NCBI GenBank assembly: GCA_024233935.1
Contig: JACKOY010000005.1
Location: 1-64,000 of the forward strand
Direction of reading: 5' to 3'
DNA from: Spirochaetales bacterium
GTDB lineage: Bacteria > Spirochaetota > Leptospiria > Leptospirales > Leptonemataceae
Length of the DNA stretch: 64,000 nt
The position numbers and the translations under genes are program-made. Positions 32,954 through 42,539 of the stretch are shown here, piece by piece. A model generated the notes under the pieces. The model saw nothing but the letters and a program-made list of their open reading frames with translations, ran no database searches and was not told where the DNA came from. Every line of letters starts with the position of its first letter. Positions within the stretch are counted from its first letter, which is position 1.

Positions 32954-33883
32954 TCACGCGGCCGCCCGCATCCAGTCCAGAAGCCGTGCCATTTCGGATT
33001 CAAAATCATCCGGCGGCAGGCAACCACGTTTGCCGTGTCCGGGCAAGATCCATTCGAACGGAAGGGCCGCCAGGCGGGCCATCGACTCCGTTTGGCGCGG
33101 CCATGAATACCAGCAGGCATTTCGAAATGCGGTCAGTCGCCTGTGTCTACTTGAGAATGCGAGATGATCTCCCGTGAACAAGAAACGGCGGCCGGCGCTA
33201 TCAGTATAATGCAGAACAACGCTACCACGGGTGTGTCCGGGCACGGGAATCAACTGCACGTCCGGCGCAAGACTGATCGGTTCCTGGCCGGTGAGTTTTT
33301 GTTCCACGTCGTCGGTATCGAGGCTCAGGTCGGCTTCATGCAGAATGCGATCGCAGCCGAAGTAATCGCGAAACTTGCGGTGATCGGCCACGTCATCGCA
33401 ATGAGTCAGAAACATAAAACGCATTCCACCGAGCTCTTCTATTCTTGAAACCAACGCCTTTGTGAAGCGTGGACTATCCACAAGAATATTGCCCTCGGGC
33501 CGGACGATAAAATACGAAGCCGCCCCGTAGGAAGCCTCGGAGTGAAAACCGCAATAAAATACCGTCGACGGCGCTGGCTCCGGGCTCCCATCCACAAAGC
33601 GATCGATCGGCGCCGGAAAAGACACTTTGAGTTCGCGCAGAGTCGCGGCATAGCGCTTCGGTTCGGCCACTCCGATCGACCCCGTCGGGCACGAGATCAA
33701 TGCCATCAACGCTTGCTCTGCTTGCAATGCGCCGAGCGGCTGGGAAACCACGGCGGACTGACTGCCCCGCGCTGAAAAACTGTCGGGCGCCAGGTAGCGA
33801 CAGGTGGCGCAGTCGATGCAGGTATCATCGACGAAGAAAGCGCCCTTCACATTTTCGGGCCGACGGCGACTTTGCGAAGCCAT
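32954..33883 (-). CDS. ferredoxin / metallo-beta-lactamase fold fusion
   Basis: A 309-residue protein. The N-terminus has CIDCATC and, later, SCPTG, the four Cys of a 4Fe-4S or 3Fe-4S ferredoxin of the short type. From about 100 it is a metallo-beta-lactamase fold: THCDDVADH (metal ligands), PVPGHTRGSV, FTGDHLAF and LPGHGKRG. Fusions of a ferredoxin to this hydrolase fold occur in several bacterial groups. A redox-linked hydrolase is likely; the substrate is unknown. ATG 33883 starts right at the family start. Confidence 0.85.
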   Translation of the reverse strand: MASQSRRRPENVKGAFFVDDTCIDCATCRYLAPDSFSARGSQSAVVSQPLGALQAEQALMALISCPTGSIGVAEPKRYAATLRELKVSFPAPIDRFVDGSPEPAPSTVFYCGFHSEASYGAASYFIVRPEGNILVDSPRFTKALVSRIEELGGMRFMFLTHCDDVADHRKFRDYFGCDRILHEADLSLDTDDVEQKLTGQEPISLAPDVQLIPVPGHTRGSVVLHYTDSAGRRFLFTGDHLAFSSRHRRLTAFRNACWYSWPRQTESMARLAALPFEWILPGHGKRGCLPPDDFESEMARLLDWMRAAA

Positions 33884-34062
33884 GCCGTAAATTTAGTCCG
33901 AGCCCTTTGCCCTCGCCCACACAAATCGCGCCCGGGCGCCCTCACAGCACCCATCAACAACAGCCCTGGCGTCGCGAGGAAGGATTGCGGTTCCGATGAT
34001 AATAAGGTGCGCGCCTCCGCGTTTCTGGTTGTATCGCAACTGGCGGATCCACGTCTGTGCAA

Positions 34063-35316
34063 ATGCGCGGCCTGCTGGCAATACCGGAACTTACCGCTCG
34101 CCAGTGGCGCGTGCTCCTGCTGGTTTCTTCGGCGACCTTCTTCGATTACTATGACATTACGATCATATCTCTGGCGCTGAAACAAATTCAGACCGATCTA
34201 TTGATTCGCGAAGAGAATCTGGGCCTGATTGGCGCCGTTATCCAATTCGGGAAGATACCGGCTGTCTTTGTGGCCCTGGCGGCCGACCGCTTTGGCCGAC
34301 GACCGGTGCTGCTCGTTACCGTGATCGCCTACACCATTTTGACGGGTCTCAGTGGCCTTGCGCCGGAGGCGATTAGTTTCATGCTCTTTCAATTTCTCGC
34401 GCGCACCTTTGCGACGGCCGAGCTGGCCCTCGCCCATGTGGTCATCGCCGAGGAGGTCGATAAATCCCATCGGGGTTGGGCCATTGGGCTCATGGGCACC
34501 CTGGCCGGGTTCGGTTCCGGCCTTGCCTACGTTTTGTTTGGTTTCATCGATCAGTTTCCCGGAGGATGGCGCATGCTTTATTTCATTGGCATCGCTCCGT
34601 TGATTCTTCTGATCTTCCTGCGCCGCTCGTTACCCGAAACTGCGCGATTCCACCGCGCCGTCAGCGGGGACGAAGTCAAACCCGACGTGAGTCTGGCCTT
34701 TCGACTGCAGCCCCTGCTCTACCTGGTGCGGCGTTACCCCGGCCGCCTGTTGGCAGTTGGCGCGGCCACCTTTCTTTTTGCGTATACCCAGGAACCGACC
34801 TATTTCTTTGCTCCGAAGTTTCTACAGGAGGAACACGGCTGGAAACCCCACTATATTGCGCTTCTGGCGCCGTTCGGCATCATCACCGTGTTCATGAGTG
34901 TGGCCGGCGGTTGGATGGGCGATCGTTTCGGCCGGCGGCGCATTACGATCATCTTTCTTATCTTAACGGCGGGTTCGGCGTTGATGCTTTTTCAGGGTAG
35001 CGGGTTTGTCGCTCTGGCCGTGGCCATGGTGGGCGCCGGAGCCTGTTCTGCGGTGGCGCGCATCAATCTCTTTGTCTACGGGGCCGAGCTTTTTCCGACC
35101 GTATCCAGGGCAACGGCCGGCGGTACCCTCATGGTTGCCAACAGTCTCGGCGGCCTGACGGGGCTCGCGCTTGAATCCTATCTGTTTCGTAAGACCGGCT
35201 CCCATGCTCTCGGCCTGTCCATCCTGGTCGCGGGCCTGTTGCCGGCGGTCATTGCACTTCTCTTTCTTCCCGAAACGAGCCAGCGCAGCCTGGAGGAAAT
35301 TGCGGGGGAAGAGTAG
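34063..35316 (+). CDS. MFS transporter
   Basis: A 417-residue major facilitator protein with 12 hydrophobic segments. The loop between TM2 and TM3 carries ADRFGRRPVLL, and a second copy lies after TM8 (GDRFGRRRITI). An acidic TM1 motif (FFDYYDITII) resembles the metabolite:proton symporter (MHS) and aromatic-acid groups. ATG 34063 was chosen; a GTG at 34057 adds two residues. There is no regulatory neighbour, and the substrate cannot be told. Confidence 0.85.
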   Translation: MRGLLAIPELTARQWRVLLLVSSATFFDYYDITIISLALKQIQTDLLIREENLGLIGAVIQFGKIPAVFVALAADRFGRRPVLLVTVIAYTILTGLSGLAPEAISFMLFQFLARTFATAELALAHVVIAEEVDKSHRGWAIGLMGTLAGFGSGLAYVLFGFIDQFPGGWRMLYFIGIAPLILLIFLRRSLPETARFHRAVSGDEVKPDVSLAFRLQPLLYLVRRYPGRLLAVGAATFLFAYTQEPTYFFAPKFLQEEHGWKPHYIALLAPFGIITVFMSVAGGWMGDRFGRRRITIIFLILTAGSALMLFQGSGFVALAVAMVGAGACSAVARINLFVYGAELFPTVSRATAGGTLMVANSLGGLTGLALESYLFRKTGSHALGLSILVAGLLPAVIALLFLPETSQRSLEEIAGEE

Positions 35317-35411
35317 TGAATCTTGCGACCGTTTGCGGTACGTATCCCCGTCGACCAGCAGGCGAAACGCGGGGAATGCTGGCATTCTATTGGGTGCCGG
35401 AGTCGCGGCGC

Positions 35412-36440
35412 TCAATAAATGTCACCCAGAGCGCCTTCCACATCCACCTGCGAGCGCCCCGAAATGTTGAAAGAGTGATCTGCTCCCTGGGAAACATTGA
35501 CCCAGGAAGAGCCAATTTCGGGAGTGGCACTGTAGGCCAGTAGCCCGCCGTTGCCGGCCAGAACGAAGCGACCGTTCGCAAATGCAACTCCCCGGGTGCG
35601 ACCAAGGGGAGGACTCGACTGGGTCCAGGTAAAACCACCATCCAGTGATGTCCAGACCCCGGTATTTGTTCCGTCGTGACCGGCCACAACAAAACGACCG
35701 TTGCCATAGGCGGCACCCTCGAAACCGAAGGCTGCATTTAGGATTTGATTCGTCCAGCTGGCGCCGTCATCCGATGTGCGAGCGACATAGCCAGCGCTAC
35801 CGGCGACGACCCACACGCCAGAATAATAGGCCATCGCCCGAAGAAAGGTTGCGCCCGTGGGCAGGAGTTCCGTGTAGCTCGTTGCATCGTTGTTAAACAA
35901 CATATACATATTGTTCGCGTTGACTCCGCGTAGCTGGCCCCCGCCCACCTCAAGGTCGTCCACTGAGGCACCCGTCGGAACCGTGCTCAAGTTTGTCCAG
36001 GTCTGACCGTTGTCGGCGGAACGGCGTAGCTCGCCCGCGCCACCCCCCGCAACAAGAATGCCATTGTAGGATACAATCGAATTGTACGAATCAGAAGTCC
36101 CGGTATTCAGCGAAGCAAGTTGGGTCCAGGAAGCGCCGTCTGCGCTTCGATAGGCCGTATCGGAGATCCCGGATGCGTAGAAGTACTGTGAGTCGAAACC
36201 CACACCTTCGAGCGTGGCCGCAGCCAAATTCTGGCTCGACCACACCACACCATCGACGGACGTGCGCAGAACTCCGTTCTGGCCCACAGCAACGAACAAA
36301 TCCGATTGCTTGAAATAGGACAGCAGCGCGGCCAGCAGTAGATCGTCGCAGGAAGGGTCGGTGCAATCCTCAGACACCACCGAACAGCCGCTGAGATTTG
36401 GCGCAAGGCACAGCACCAGCGCTAAAACTACGTGCTGCAT
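35412..36440 (-). CDS. lipoprotein with BNR/YCF48-like propeller repeats
   Basis: A 342-residue outer-surface or periplasmic lipoprotein. A signal peptide ends in NLSGC. After a short acidic, Cys-containing linker comes LLLAALLSYF. The rest repeats the pattern S-x-D-G-x-x-W (TSVDGVVWSS, SADGASWTQ, SADNGQTWTN, TSDDGASWTN, TSLDGGFTWTQ) about every 40-50 residues, as in BNR or YCF48-type beta-propellers. ATG 36440 was taken; the GTG at 36476 is less likely. It is a paralogue of the protein at 55410-56432. Confidence 0.8.
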   Translation of the reverse strand: MQHVVLALVLCLAPNLSGCSVVSEDCTDPSCDDLLLAALLSYFKQSDLFVAVGQNGVLRTSVDGVVWSSQNLAAATLEGVGFDSQYFYASGISDTAYRSADGASWTQLASLNTGTSDSYNSIVSYNGILVAGGGAGELRRSADNGQTWTNLSTVPTGASVDDLEVGGGQLRGVNANNMYMLFNNDATSYTELLPTGATFLRAMAYYSGVWVVAGSAGYVARTSDDGASWTNQILNAAFGFEGAAYGNGRFVVAGHDGTNTGVWTSLDGGFTWTQSSPPLGRTRGVAFANGRFVLAGNGGLLAYSATPEIGSSWVNVSQGADHSFNISGRSQVDVEGALGDIY

Positions 36441-36677
36441 GAGCTGCCGGGGGAGTCTGGGAGCCGCCTGGTTCACGCGGGGACAAGAGCTCCCTGGTTC
36501 AGTCCCGTCAAGTCTGAACTACGAGGTGGCTACGGCCCGGTCCGTTCGTCGGGTAAGGCCCTGGCGGTCCACAGGGCACCATCCCTCTTACTCGCCGGTG
36601 CGTCGCGAGCGATAGCACAAAAAGCACTCGCCAAACCTGAGTGACACTCGTCCAATAAATCTGCAATTGAGCTCAGC

Positions 36678-38003
36678 ATGCCCATGAAAACATCCCTGAA
36701 TCCGCTGATTGTGTTGGCCGCCTTCTTTTTGATACCGATCGGCCTATTTGCCGAAAACGATCCCCTCTATGAAGCCATTGCTCACCGGAATCTCGGCGAG
36801 GTGCAGCGCCTCGTTCAGAGCGGCGCCAGCGTCGACGTGGTACGGGTCGACGGCATGGAGTCGGCGCCCCTGGCGTGGGCTTGCGCGACGGGCGCCTTTG
36901 AAATCGGCCACTATTTGTTAGAGCAAGGCGCCAATCCCGACGGCAGCGCATCTTATGACACGGCTCTCTGGTGGTGTGCCTTCCAGCTTAACAAAGGGCA
37001 CGACGAAACGGATACAGTCGAACTCTCGCGCGCCATTCTGAATGCCGGGGCTCAAGTAGATTTGCTGAAGCAGCCGATCAACAACGGCACCGCGCTTATG
37101 GCTGCCGCAGGCAACAATTCCCGGGCGCTGGTCGATCTTCTGCTGCAACACGGCGCCGACCGCACTCTGAGAGATCGCAATGGCAAGAACGCTGCAGACC
37201 GGGCTCAAAGTGCGGGGCACATTGAGATGGCCAACTATCTGCGCGGCGAATCCAACGACGACTACCGTAACAGCTTGATCTACGCTGTGCGAAGCAATGA
37301 TCTTGCTAGAGTGCAGGCGATTGTCGGTTCGAGAAACGGCGCCGCGCGCGCTCTTCTGATCAATGAAGTAGAAGCTCAATCGGAACGAACGGCTCTGCAT
37401 TACGCTGCGCTGGAAGGAAACCTGGAAATTGCGACCTACCTGATCGATAACGGTGCGGACATCAATCGGGCCTCGGTCGGAAACTATACGCCGTTGATCA
37501 CTGCCGCAGCCTTCCAGAAATCTACGGTGGCCCGATTACTGGTCGACCGGGGCGCCGAGCTTGATGTAGTGCAATCAAGCGGATGCGCCACCGGCTACAC
37601 GGCACTGCTCTGGGCTGTGACCCACGGCGACTACGACCTGACCGCATACTTGCTCGCAAAGGGGGCCAACCCCTACGCTTCGTACAACCCGCTGCTTACC
37701 GTCGTTTCCACCGGCCAACTGGCGCGCTCACCCGAGCTCGCACATAATCTTGTCGAACGACATCAGGTGCGCCCCGACCAGGTCGTATTCGGGTACTTGA
37801 AAAGTGTGGTGCAGGCCGGACCCGCCACCTATAGAGACTATCCGGGCTACCACGACGCCTGCCGCGAACTATTGAGCTATCTGACAACACGCTTTCCGGA
37901 CATCGCGGCCCTGCGCGCTCGAGCCCTGGCGCCGGTCCCCGAACAGAACCAGATCCAGGCCAGTTTCGAACCATTGGACGTTCGCACGTTGCGCCCGCGC
38001 TGA
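36678..38003 (+). CDS. secreted ankyrin-repeat protein
   Basis: A 441-residue protein with an N-terminal signal peptide (LIVLAAFFLIPIGLFA). Ankyrin repeats follow, for example TALMAAAGNNSRALVDLLLQ with HGAD, TALHYAALEGNLEIATYLI with DNGADIN, and TALLWAVTHGDYDLTAYLLA with KGANP; about seven or eight can be counted. Ankyrin proteins bind other proteins, and export to the periplasm suggests envelope scaffolding or inhibition. ATG 36678 is preceded only by a weak GAG; ATG 36684 is nearly equal. Confidence 0.88.
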   Translation: MPMKTSLNPLIVLAAFFLIPIGLFAENDPLYEAIAHRNLGEVQRLVQSGASVDVVRVDGMESAPLAWACATGAFEIGHYLLEQGANPDGSASYDTALWWCAFQLNKGHDETDTVELSRAILNAGAQVDLLKQPINNGTALMAAAGNNSRALVDLLLQHGADRTLRDRNGKNAADRAQSAGHIEMANYLRGESNDDYRNSLIYAVRSNDLARVQAIVGSRNGAARALLINEVEAQSERTALHYAALEGNLEIATYLIDNGADINRASVGNYTPLITAAAFQKSTVARLLVDRGAELDVVQSSGCATGYTALLWAVTHGDYDLTAYLLAKGANPYASYNPLLTVVSTGQLARSPELAHNLVERHQVRPDQVVFGYLKSVVQAGPATYRDYPGYHDACRELLSYLTTRFPDIAALRARALAPVPEQNQIQASFEPLDVRTLRPR

Positions 38004-38036
38004 CGAACCGACCAGCAAAAGCCGGAGGGGAAACAC

Positions 38037-38204
38037 ATGGTAGCAGGGACGCGACGGGTTTCGGTGTTTTCAGAAACAGTACGGCTGCCTGTCCTGTCTT
38101 TTGCCCTCTACGTCAGGGATTCGATTACGGCGCTCTGGACTCGTTTACCAGTGGAACACGGACCGACCAGACCTCAATTGCTTCCTGCTTACCCCGAAGG
38201 CTGA
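38037..38204 (+). CDS. possible 55-aa ORF with strong Shine-Dalgarno
   Basis: ATG 38037 follows GGAGGGG at the right spacing, the best ribosome-binding site in the area, and the frame runs 55 codons (MVAGTRRVSVFSETVRLPVL onward). It overlaps the 3' end of the convergent cyclase gene by 80 bp. The composition is not clearly protein-like, so it may be a short leader peptide or a disrupted gene start. Confidence 0.28.
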   Translation: MVAGTRRVSVFSETVRLPVLSFALYVRDSITALWTRLPVEHGPTRPQLLPAYPEG

Positions 38205-39474
38205 CGGAACCGAGAGCATCAAGCACCAGGCCACGTTCTTCGAGCCGGGCATGATTCAGATTCTCAAAGACGTTGCGGCTGATCAAGAAGCCATGACCAA
38301 GAACCTTACAGCATGCTTCCAGACGACTGGCCGTGTTTACAACATCACCGATAACGGTGTACTCGAGACGCTCCTGCGTCCCGATGTTACCGACAAAACT
38401 TTCCCCATAATGTACGCCGATGCCGGTCTGAATCGCGGCTTTGCCGCTGGCTATGCGGATATGATTTAACTCTTCGAGCGCCACTTTCATCGTTGCCCCG
38501 GCAAGCACAGCGTTCGTGGCCGCCTGCGGATCAGGGGTCGGTGCGCCGAAATCCGCCATGATGCCGTCGCCAATGAATTTGTCCAGAGTGCCACCGTGGG
38601 CAAAAATGGCCCGTAGCATACGCGAATGGTAGTCCGATAACAACTCGGCGACTTCCTCCGCCGGCAATTGTTCGCTGATTGCTGTGAATCCCCGGATGTC
38701 GCTGAATAGCACCGCCAGAGACTGTTTGCGACCACCTGGCTTGAGAACCGTGTCATCGGTGGATGCGAGGTGATCGGCGACACCGGGAGAGAAGTAGCGT
38801 GAGATGACTGCGTTGCTCCGCTCCAAACGGGCAGCTTCGATTGTGATCCGGCGTGCCCTACGTGCGATCAAGGCCATCACAAGGCCGGACAGGGAAACGA
38901 TAATCAGGTTCTGTAAGTAATTCAAAGGATAAACGGCGCCATGAAGATGAACCTCCACAAAGCTGGAACTAATCGGAATGTCAGGAAAACTCAGAAGATA
39001 AAATAACTGCGCACACCAGTAGACACTGAATCCGGCCACAACGATAACCACATATTGCCAGCGGAGCATGATACTGTTCAACGCAAACATAAGAGTGGCG
39101 ATAATCGGCATGCCTGTTTTCGAGAGAAATGCAGGACTCAGATGATCCGGCCCGCCGGTCGTAATGTACCAGACAACCTGGGTCAGCACCAGAATGCCGG
39201 CGTCGGAAAGTGCGCCCACGATGCCGCAGACCGAGAGCCATCGATTTGCCCGCAACAGGAACAGGAGTCCAACATTGATGCTGGCGATCACAAGAAGACA
39301 GCCGGCCAGAAAGACTTTGCTGAAACTCTGCTGCTCCACCTGCAGGTTCATGACAAAGAACATGCCGAACAGCGCCAGGCGAATGGATATCAGGGTTCGC
39401 AGTCCCTGGCGCTCTTTTTGGTGCAGCAAAGCCCGCCACGGCTCCACCGATTCACTCCGGCTTCCCGGTTCCAC
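38125..39474 (-). CDS. membrane-bound class III adenylate/guanylate cyclase
   Basis: A 449-residue protein with about six hydrophobic segments (30-215) and a C-terminal class III cyclase domain. Seen: FSDIRGFT near 258 and GDGIMADFG with the two metal Asp residues, and IGDVVNTASRLE with the adenine-contact and transition-state residues. It makes cAMP or cGMP from the triphosphate. The start is GTG 39474, as no ATG precedes the first helix. One of three such enzymes in the window. Confidence 0.9.
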   Translation of the reverse strand: MEPGSRSESVEPWRALLHQKERQGLRTLISIRLALFGMFFVMNLQVEQQSFSKVFLAGCLLVIASINVGLLFLLRANRWLSVCGIVGALSDAGILVLTQVVWYITTGGPDHLSPAFLSKTGMPIIATLMFALNSIMLRWQYVVIVVAGFSVYWCAQLFYLLSFPDIPISSSFVEVHLHGAVYPLNYLQNLIIVSLSGLVMALIARRARRITIEAARLERSNAVISRYFSPGVADHLASTDDTVLKPGGRKQSLAVLFSDIRGFTAISEQLPAEEVAELLSDYHSRMLRAIFAHGGTLDKFIGDGIMADFGAPTPDPQAATNAVLAGATMKVALEELNHIRIASGKAAIQTGIGVHYGESFVGNIGTQERLEYTVIGDVVNTASRLEACCKVLGHGFLISRNVFENLNHARLEERGLVLDALGSVSLRGKQEAIEVWSVRVPLVNESRAP

Positions 39475-39834
39475 CGTACCAGTACGAGCCTCTTGACGGT
39501 AACTCGCAACTGTTTCCGGCCGGGCACGACGGATGCCCTGTCATTTCCGTGTCAGAAACGCTCCTGGATCGCGCCGATAGCCGGACAGCGAAACGCACCG
39601 TCCGCATACGTCATATGCCATGGCGCTGCTCTGCCGGCTCACCGAAACGGCGCGGGTTACAATCCTATTGTATTCTATACTATAGAAGAAGAGTCCTGAG
39701 GAGCTTGTGGCCCTTTGTGTTTGCAAAAACAGCGTTTCTTGTAGTATTGTCCGCCAACGGGCCGGTCCGGCCCGACGAACGCGCTCCGGGCCTTTAACCG
39801 ACCCAGTCAGAAACGCCAGCGATGGCGATGGATC
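39475..39834. other. 360-bp gap upstream of the 883-aa gene
   Basis: No credible gene is visible. It contains the palindrome TTCTATA-C-TATAGAA (39673-39687) in a locally AT-rich stretch and a further, weak GTGTCAGAAACG motif (39549-39560) like the core of the dispersed repeat. It serves as a divergent promoter region between the cyclase and the 883-aa gene. Confidence 0.5.
39673..39687. promoter_or_regulatory. 15-bp perfect palindrome
   Basis: TTCTATACTATAGAA is perfectly symmetrical around C39680. It lies in the only AT-rich stretch of the gap between divergent genes, and TATACT within it could also act as a -10 element on the plus strand. A regulator operator is the simplest reading. Confidence 0.45.
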
Positions 39835-42486
39835 ATGGAAACGTCAGAGGAATACCACTTTCATGAACAGCTGCTCTCAGAGCAGGGGGCCTTTTCGGCC
39901 ATTCAGTTGTACGGTGGCGACCTGCGAGACGAAGCCGAGCAGGTATACCGCAACCTCACAAAGTCCATCGGGCGTCCCGATGGGCGGGGACTGAATTCTT
40001 ACGGCCACTATCCGCGCATGCAGGCGCTGCTGGATGGCGCCGGCCTGCTGGAACGCTGGCTGGACAGACCGGCGGACAAGGCCCGTGAGGCCTTTCTTGC
40101 ATGTATTTCCTTTCTTCGCGAGAACGATATCATTGAAATACTGCCGGTCATTGAGGACCAATCCGGGCTTTTGATGTGTGCCGACTATATTCTCATGGCG
40201 GACCACCGGGTCGACAACCTGGACACAGCCCCCATCAAGAAACAGGCGCTTTTGAACTCCGCCAGCGCCGCCGGCCGATCCATGGCCGCTCGCGGTCTGG
40301 ATGTTGACCGCATTGAATCAAAGATTCGCGGCCGCGATGCAGCCTTCGTTGATCAGCTGCCCGCTTTCGTTATCCGCGAAACCATGATGTCGGCCTGGCA
40401 TTCTCCGCACGCTTCCGGAGTCTGCGACTTTCTGCCGATCCTCAAACAACGCGAATTTGCCGGACCGATCAATGAGAGCCTGATCGAAAATGGGAGCCTT
40501 TTGATCAAGCGCGGCACAAAAATGGGCAGTGCTTTTCCGTATGGCTGGCCAAATTCCCCGAACGCCATGCCGGGGCTGTTGCGCGCCCATCAGGCCGCCC
40601 GCCGGGCGTTTCTTTGCGATGTGATTGGTCTGGAAGGCGCCACTCCAAATGGATGGAGCATACCGCTCGAATACAGCACACTGAACAGTCCTTCATTTGC
40701 TGCGGCCCTGGAAAAGTACCGCAGTGATGCCCGGCCCGTCCCACGACTGGCAGCGATTCACAACATGGCCCTGCATGCCTTTAATGCAGGCAGCAAGAGG
40801 CTTATGGCCCGGGGAGTCGAAGGCAAGCGTGAACTTCATTTCGCCAGAAACATCCTCGCATTTGTTTTGCTGCATGGAGAGGCCGTCATTGAGCAAACCA
40901 AAAACAAAGAAGGCGAACGCCTCGACGAAGTGATACGCAAGTACATTTCCGATCTCAAGGCCACCAGTTCCCCCTTCGCCAACCTCGACGCGATGGTGCG
41001 CCTGGAAAACGAAGTTGTTCAAACCGAGGAAATTCGCGCCCGGGTGATCCGTGAGGTACGTCGCGCGCGGGCCGTCTATTCCACCGACGTCATCGACGAA
41101 CGAGGCCGCGCGTCTCAACGCATTATCTTTGCGTTTCACGCCGACCGCATAACGGAAGTCTTTGATGCGTCTTCAAAAAGTGCACTCGAGAATGCAAACT
41201 TCCGGACGCACCTGCGTTTGGAGAAGATCATCAAGGAGAACGGTCTCGAAGACGGCCTGAAAGAAAAGATCGGCGAGCCGGCCCACCTTCGCTTTTTGCG
41301 GGCGCGCCGCGAACTCTATGTACACACCCTGCCCTTCTGGAAACGAATGTTGTGGTCCTTGTTTTTTTCCACGCGCCAGCCCAAAAGCTCCGATCTGGAC
41401 GCCGCTGTGCACAAAGCCCTGGAACGAGACGCCGCAAACTTTCGTGCCTTCGAGAAACAGGAGGAAGAGCGAGCAGCGGAAAAACGCAAACAGGAGATCA
41501 AGCAGGATCTGCGTCGCGGCAAGGGACGCGAATCCACTTCTGCGGCCGGGACTTCCACCTCTTTGGCCGGCTCGTCCGCTTCTCCAGGCGGCGCGTCCGC
41601 TTCTACGTCTGTTTCCAGCCCTGCGGGTATGACCGGCAACGGCCAGAACCCGGGACCGGGCACCGCCTCCCCGCCGGTAGTGCGCGTAGACGACAGCGAC
41701 AGGGCTCCCGAAACTCCAGCATCCTTCGACTCCGACCGAAACGATGGCGCGACCGCTGATGTCCCGTCTCAGTCCGAACTACAGGGAGCCGCGACAACTC
41801 CGCAATCATCGGGGGAACCGAACCCGGGAACGGCCCCACAGGATCAGCCCGCAACTCCGACGGCTTCGGAAACCGGCGAAGCGAATGCTCCCGACGGCAT
41901 CGGTCAGGACCGCGTCGAAACTGCGGGCGGGGAGTTCCCCCCGCAAAACGACCTGGAAGCCGGCGCGCAAACTCCGGCCGCGAGTGGCGAGCAGGTAGAG
42001 CGCCGGGCGCGCCCCCGTGAAGAAAGCTGGGAACACAGTGTGGTGCGTATGGGAGCGGCCCTGGGTGTCGACCTGACCGAGGAACGCCGCAAAGAGCGCG
42101 CGAAGGAAAAAGAGGCGGAGCGAAAAAAGAAGCGGCTGGAGCAGGCCCGCAAGAAACGCATGGAAGCGAAAAAGAAACGGGCACAAGCCCGTCGCCCCAC
42201 TACAGAAGCCCTGCTCAGTCCGGCCTCCTCCGTTGAATCCAGCAGCAGGAATCATGACAAACCCAGCCGCGGACACATTCGTATTTCCATTCCGGTACAG
42301 TTTACGGTGTCCGGAAAACCGACTTACATTGAGTTTAAGAAGAAATCCTTCAAGGACGCAAGTTTTCGTACGCAGATGGTAGACTTCTACAGAGATGAAA
42401 AACGAAAATCTAAAGATCAAGATGACCAGGACTACTTTCAGTTTCTCATTCAGGCCATCGAGGGCGACTACCAGCGGTATTTGTAA
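39835..42486 (+). CDS. large protein of unknown function with long disordered linker
   Basis: An 883-residue protein that I do not recognise. Residues 1-555 are a helical, apparently folded part without signal peptide or clear motifs, ending in a short hydrophobic stretch (FWKRMLWSLFFS, about 500-511). From 560 to about 720 it is a Ser/Thr/Ala/Pro/Gly-rich linker, certainly disordered. Then comes a Lys/Arg/Glu-rich helix (about 740-790), and a compact C-terminal part (about 810-883; IRISIPVQFTVSGKPTYIEF). The start ATG 39835 lacks a strong Shine-Dalgarno but is where a protein-like composition begins. It stands alone in its orientation before the lipoprotein run. Confidence 0.75.
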   Translation: METSEEYHFHEQLLSEQGAFSAIQLYGGDLRDEAEQVYRNLTKSIGRPDGRGLNSYGHYPRMQALLDGAGLLERWLDRPADKAREAFLACISFLRENDIIEILPVIEDQSGLLMCADYILMADHRVDNLDTAPIKKQALLNSASAAGRSMAARGLDVDRIESKIRGRDAAFVDQLPAFVIRETMMSAWHSPHASGVCDFLPILKQREFAGPINESLIENGSLLIKRGTKMGSAFPYGWPNSPNAMPGLLRAHQAARRAFLCDVIGLEGATPNGWSIPLEYSTLNSPSFAAALEKYRSDARPVPRLAAIHNMALHAFNAGSKRLMARGVEGKRELHFARNILAFVLLHGEAVIEQTKNKEGERLDEVIRKYISDLKATSSPFANLDAMVRLENEVVQTEEIRARVIREVRRARAVYSTDVIDERGRASQRIIFAFHADRITEVFDASSKSALENANFRTHLRLEKIIKENGLEDGLKEKIGEPAHLRFLRARRELYVHTLPFWKRMLWSLFFSTRQPKSSDLDAAVHKALERDAANFRAFEKQEEERAAEKRKQEIKQDLRRGKGRESTSAAGTSTSLAGSSASPGGASASTSVSSPAGMTGNGQNPGPGTASPPVVRVDDSDRAPETPASFDSDRNDGATADVPSQSELQGAATTPQSSGEPNPGTAPQDQPATPTASETGEANAPDGIGQDRVETAGGEFPPQNDLEAGAQTPAASGEQVERRARPREESWEHSVVRMGAALGVDLTEERRKERAKEKEAERKKKRLEQARKKRMEAKKKRAQARRPTTEALLSPASSVESSSRNHDKPSRGHIRISIPVQFTVSGKPTYIEFKKKSFKDASFRTQMVDFYRDEKRKSKDQDDQDYFQFLIQAIEGDYQRYL

Positions 42487-42539
42487 ATGCCCGGGATCGA
42501 GCCTTTTGCCTTGACCCTCAACCCCCGCGGTCCGATCTT

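Noticed and set aside
41603..42420. minus-strand frames opposite the disordered linker
   Set aside because: They arise from the low-complexity, GC-rich linker of the 883-aa protein.
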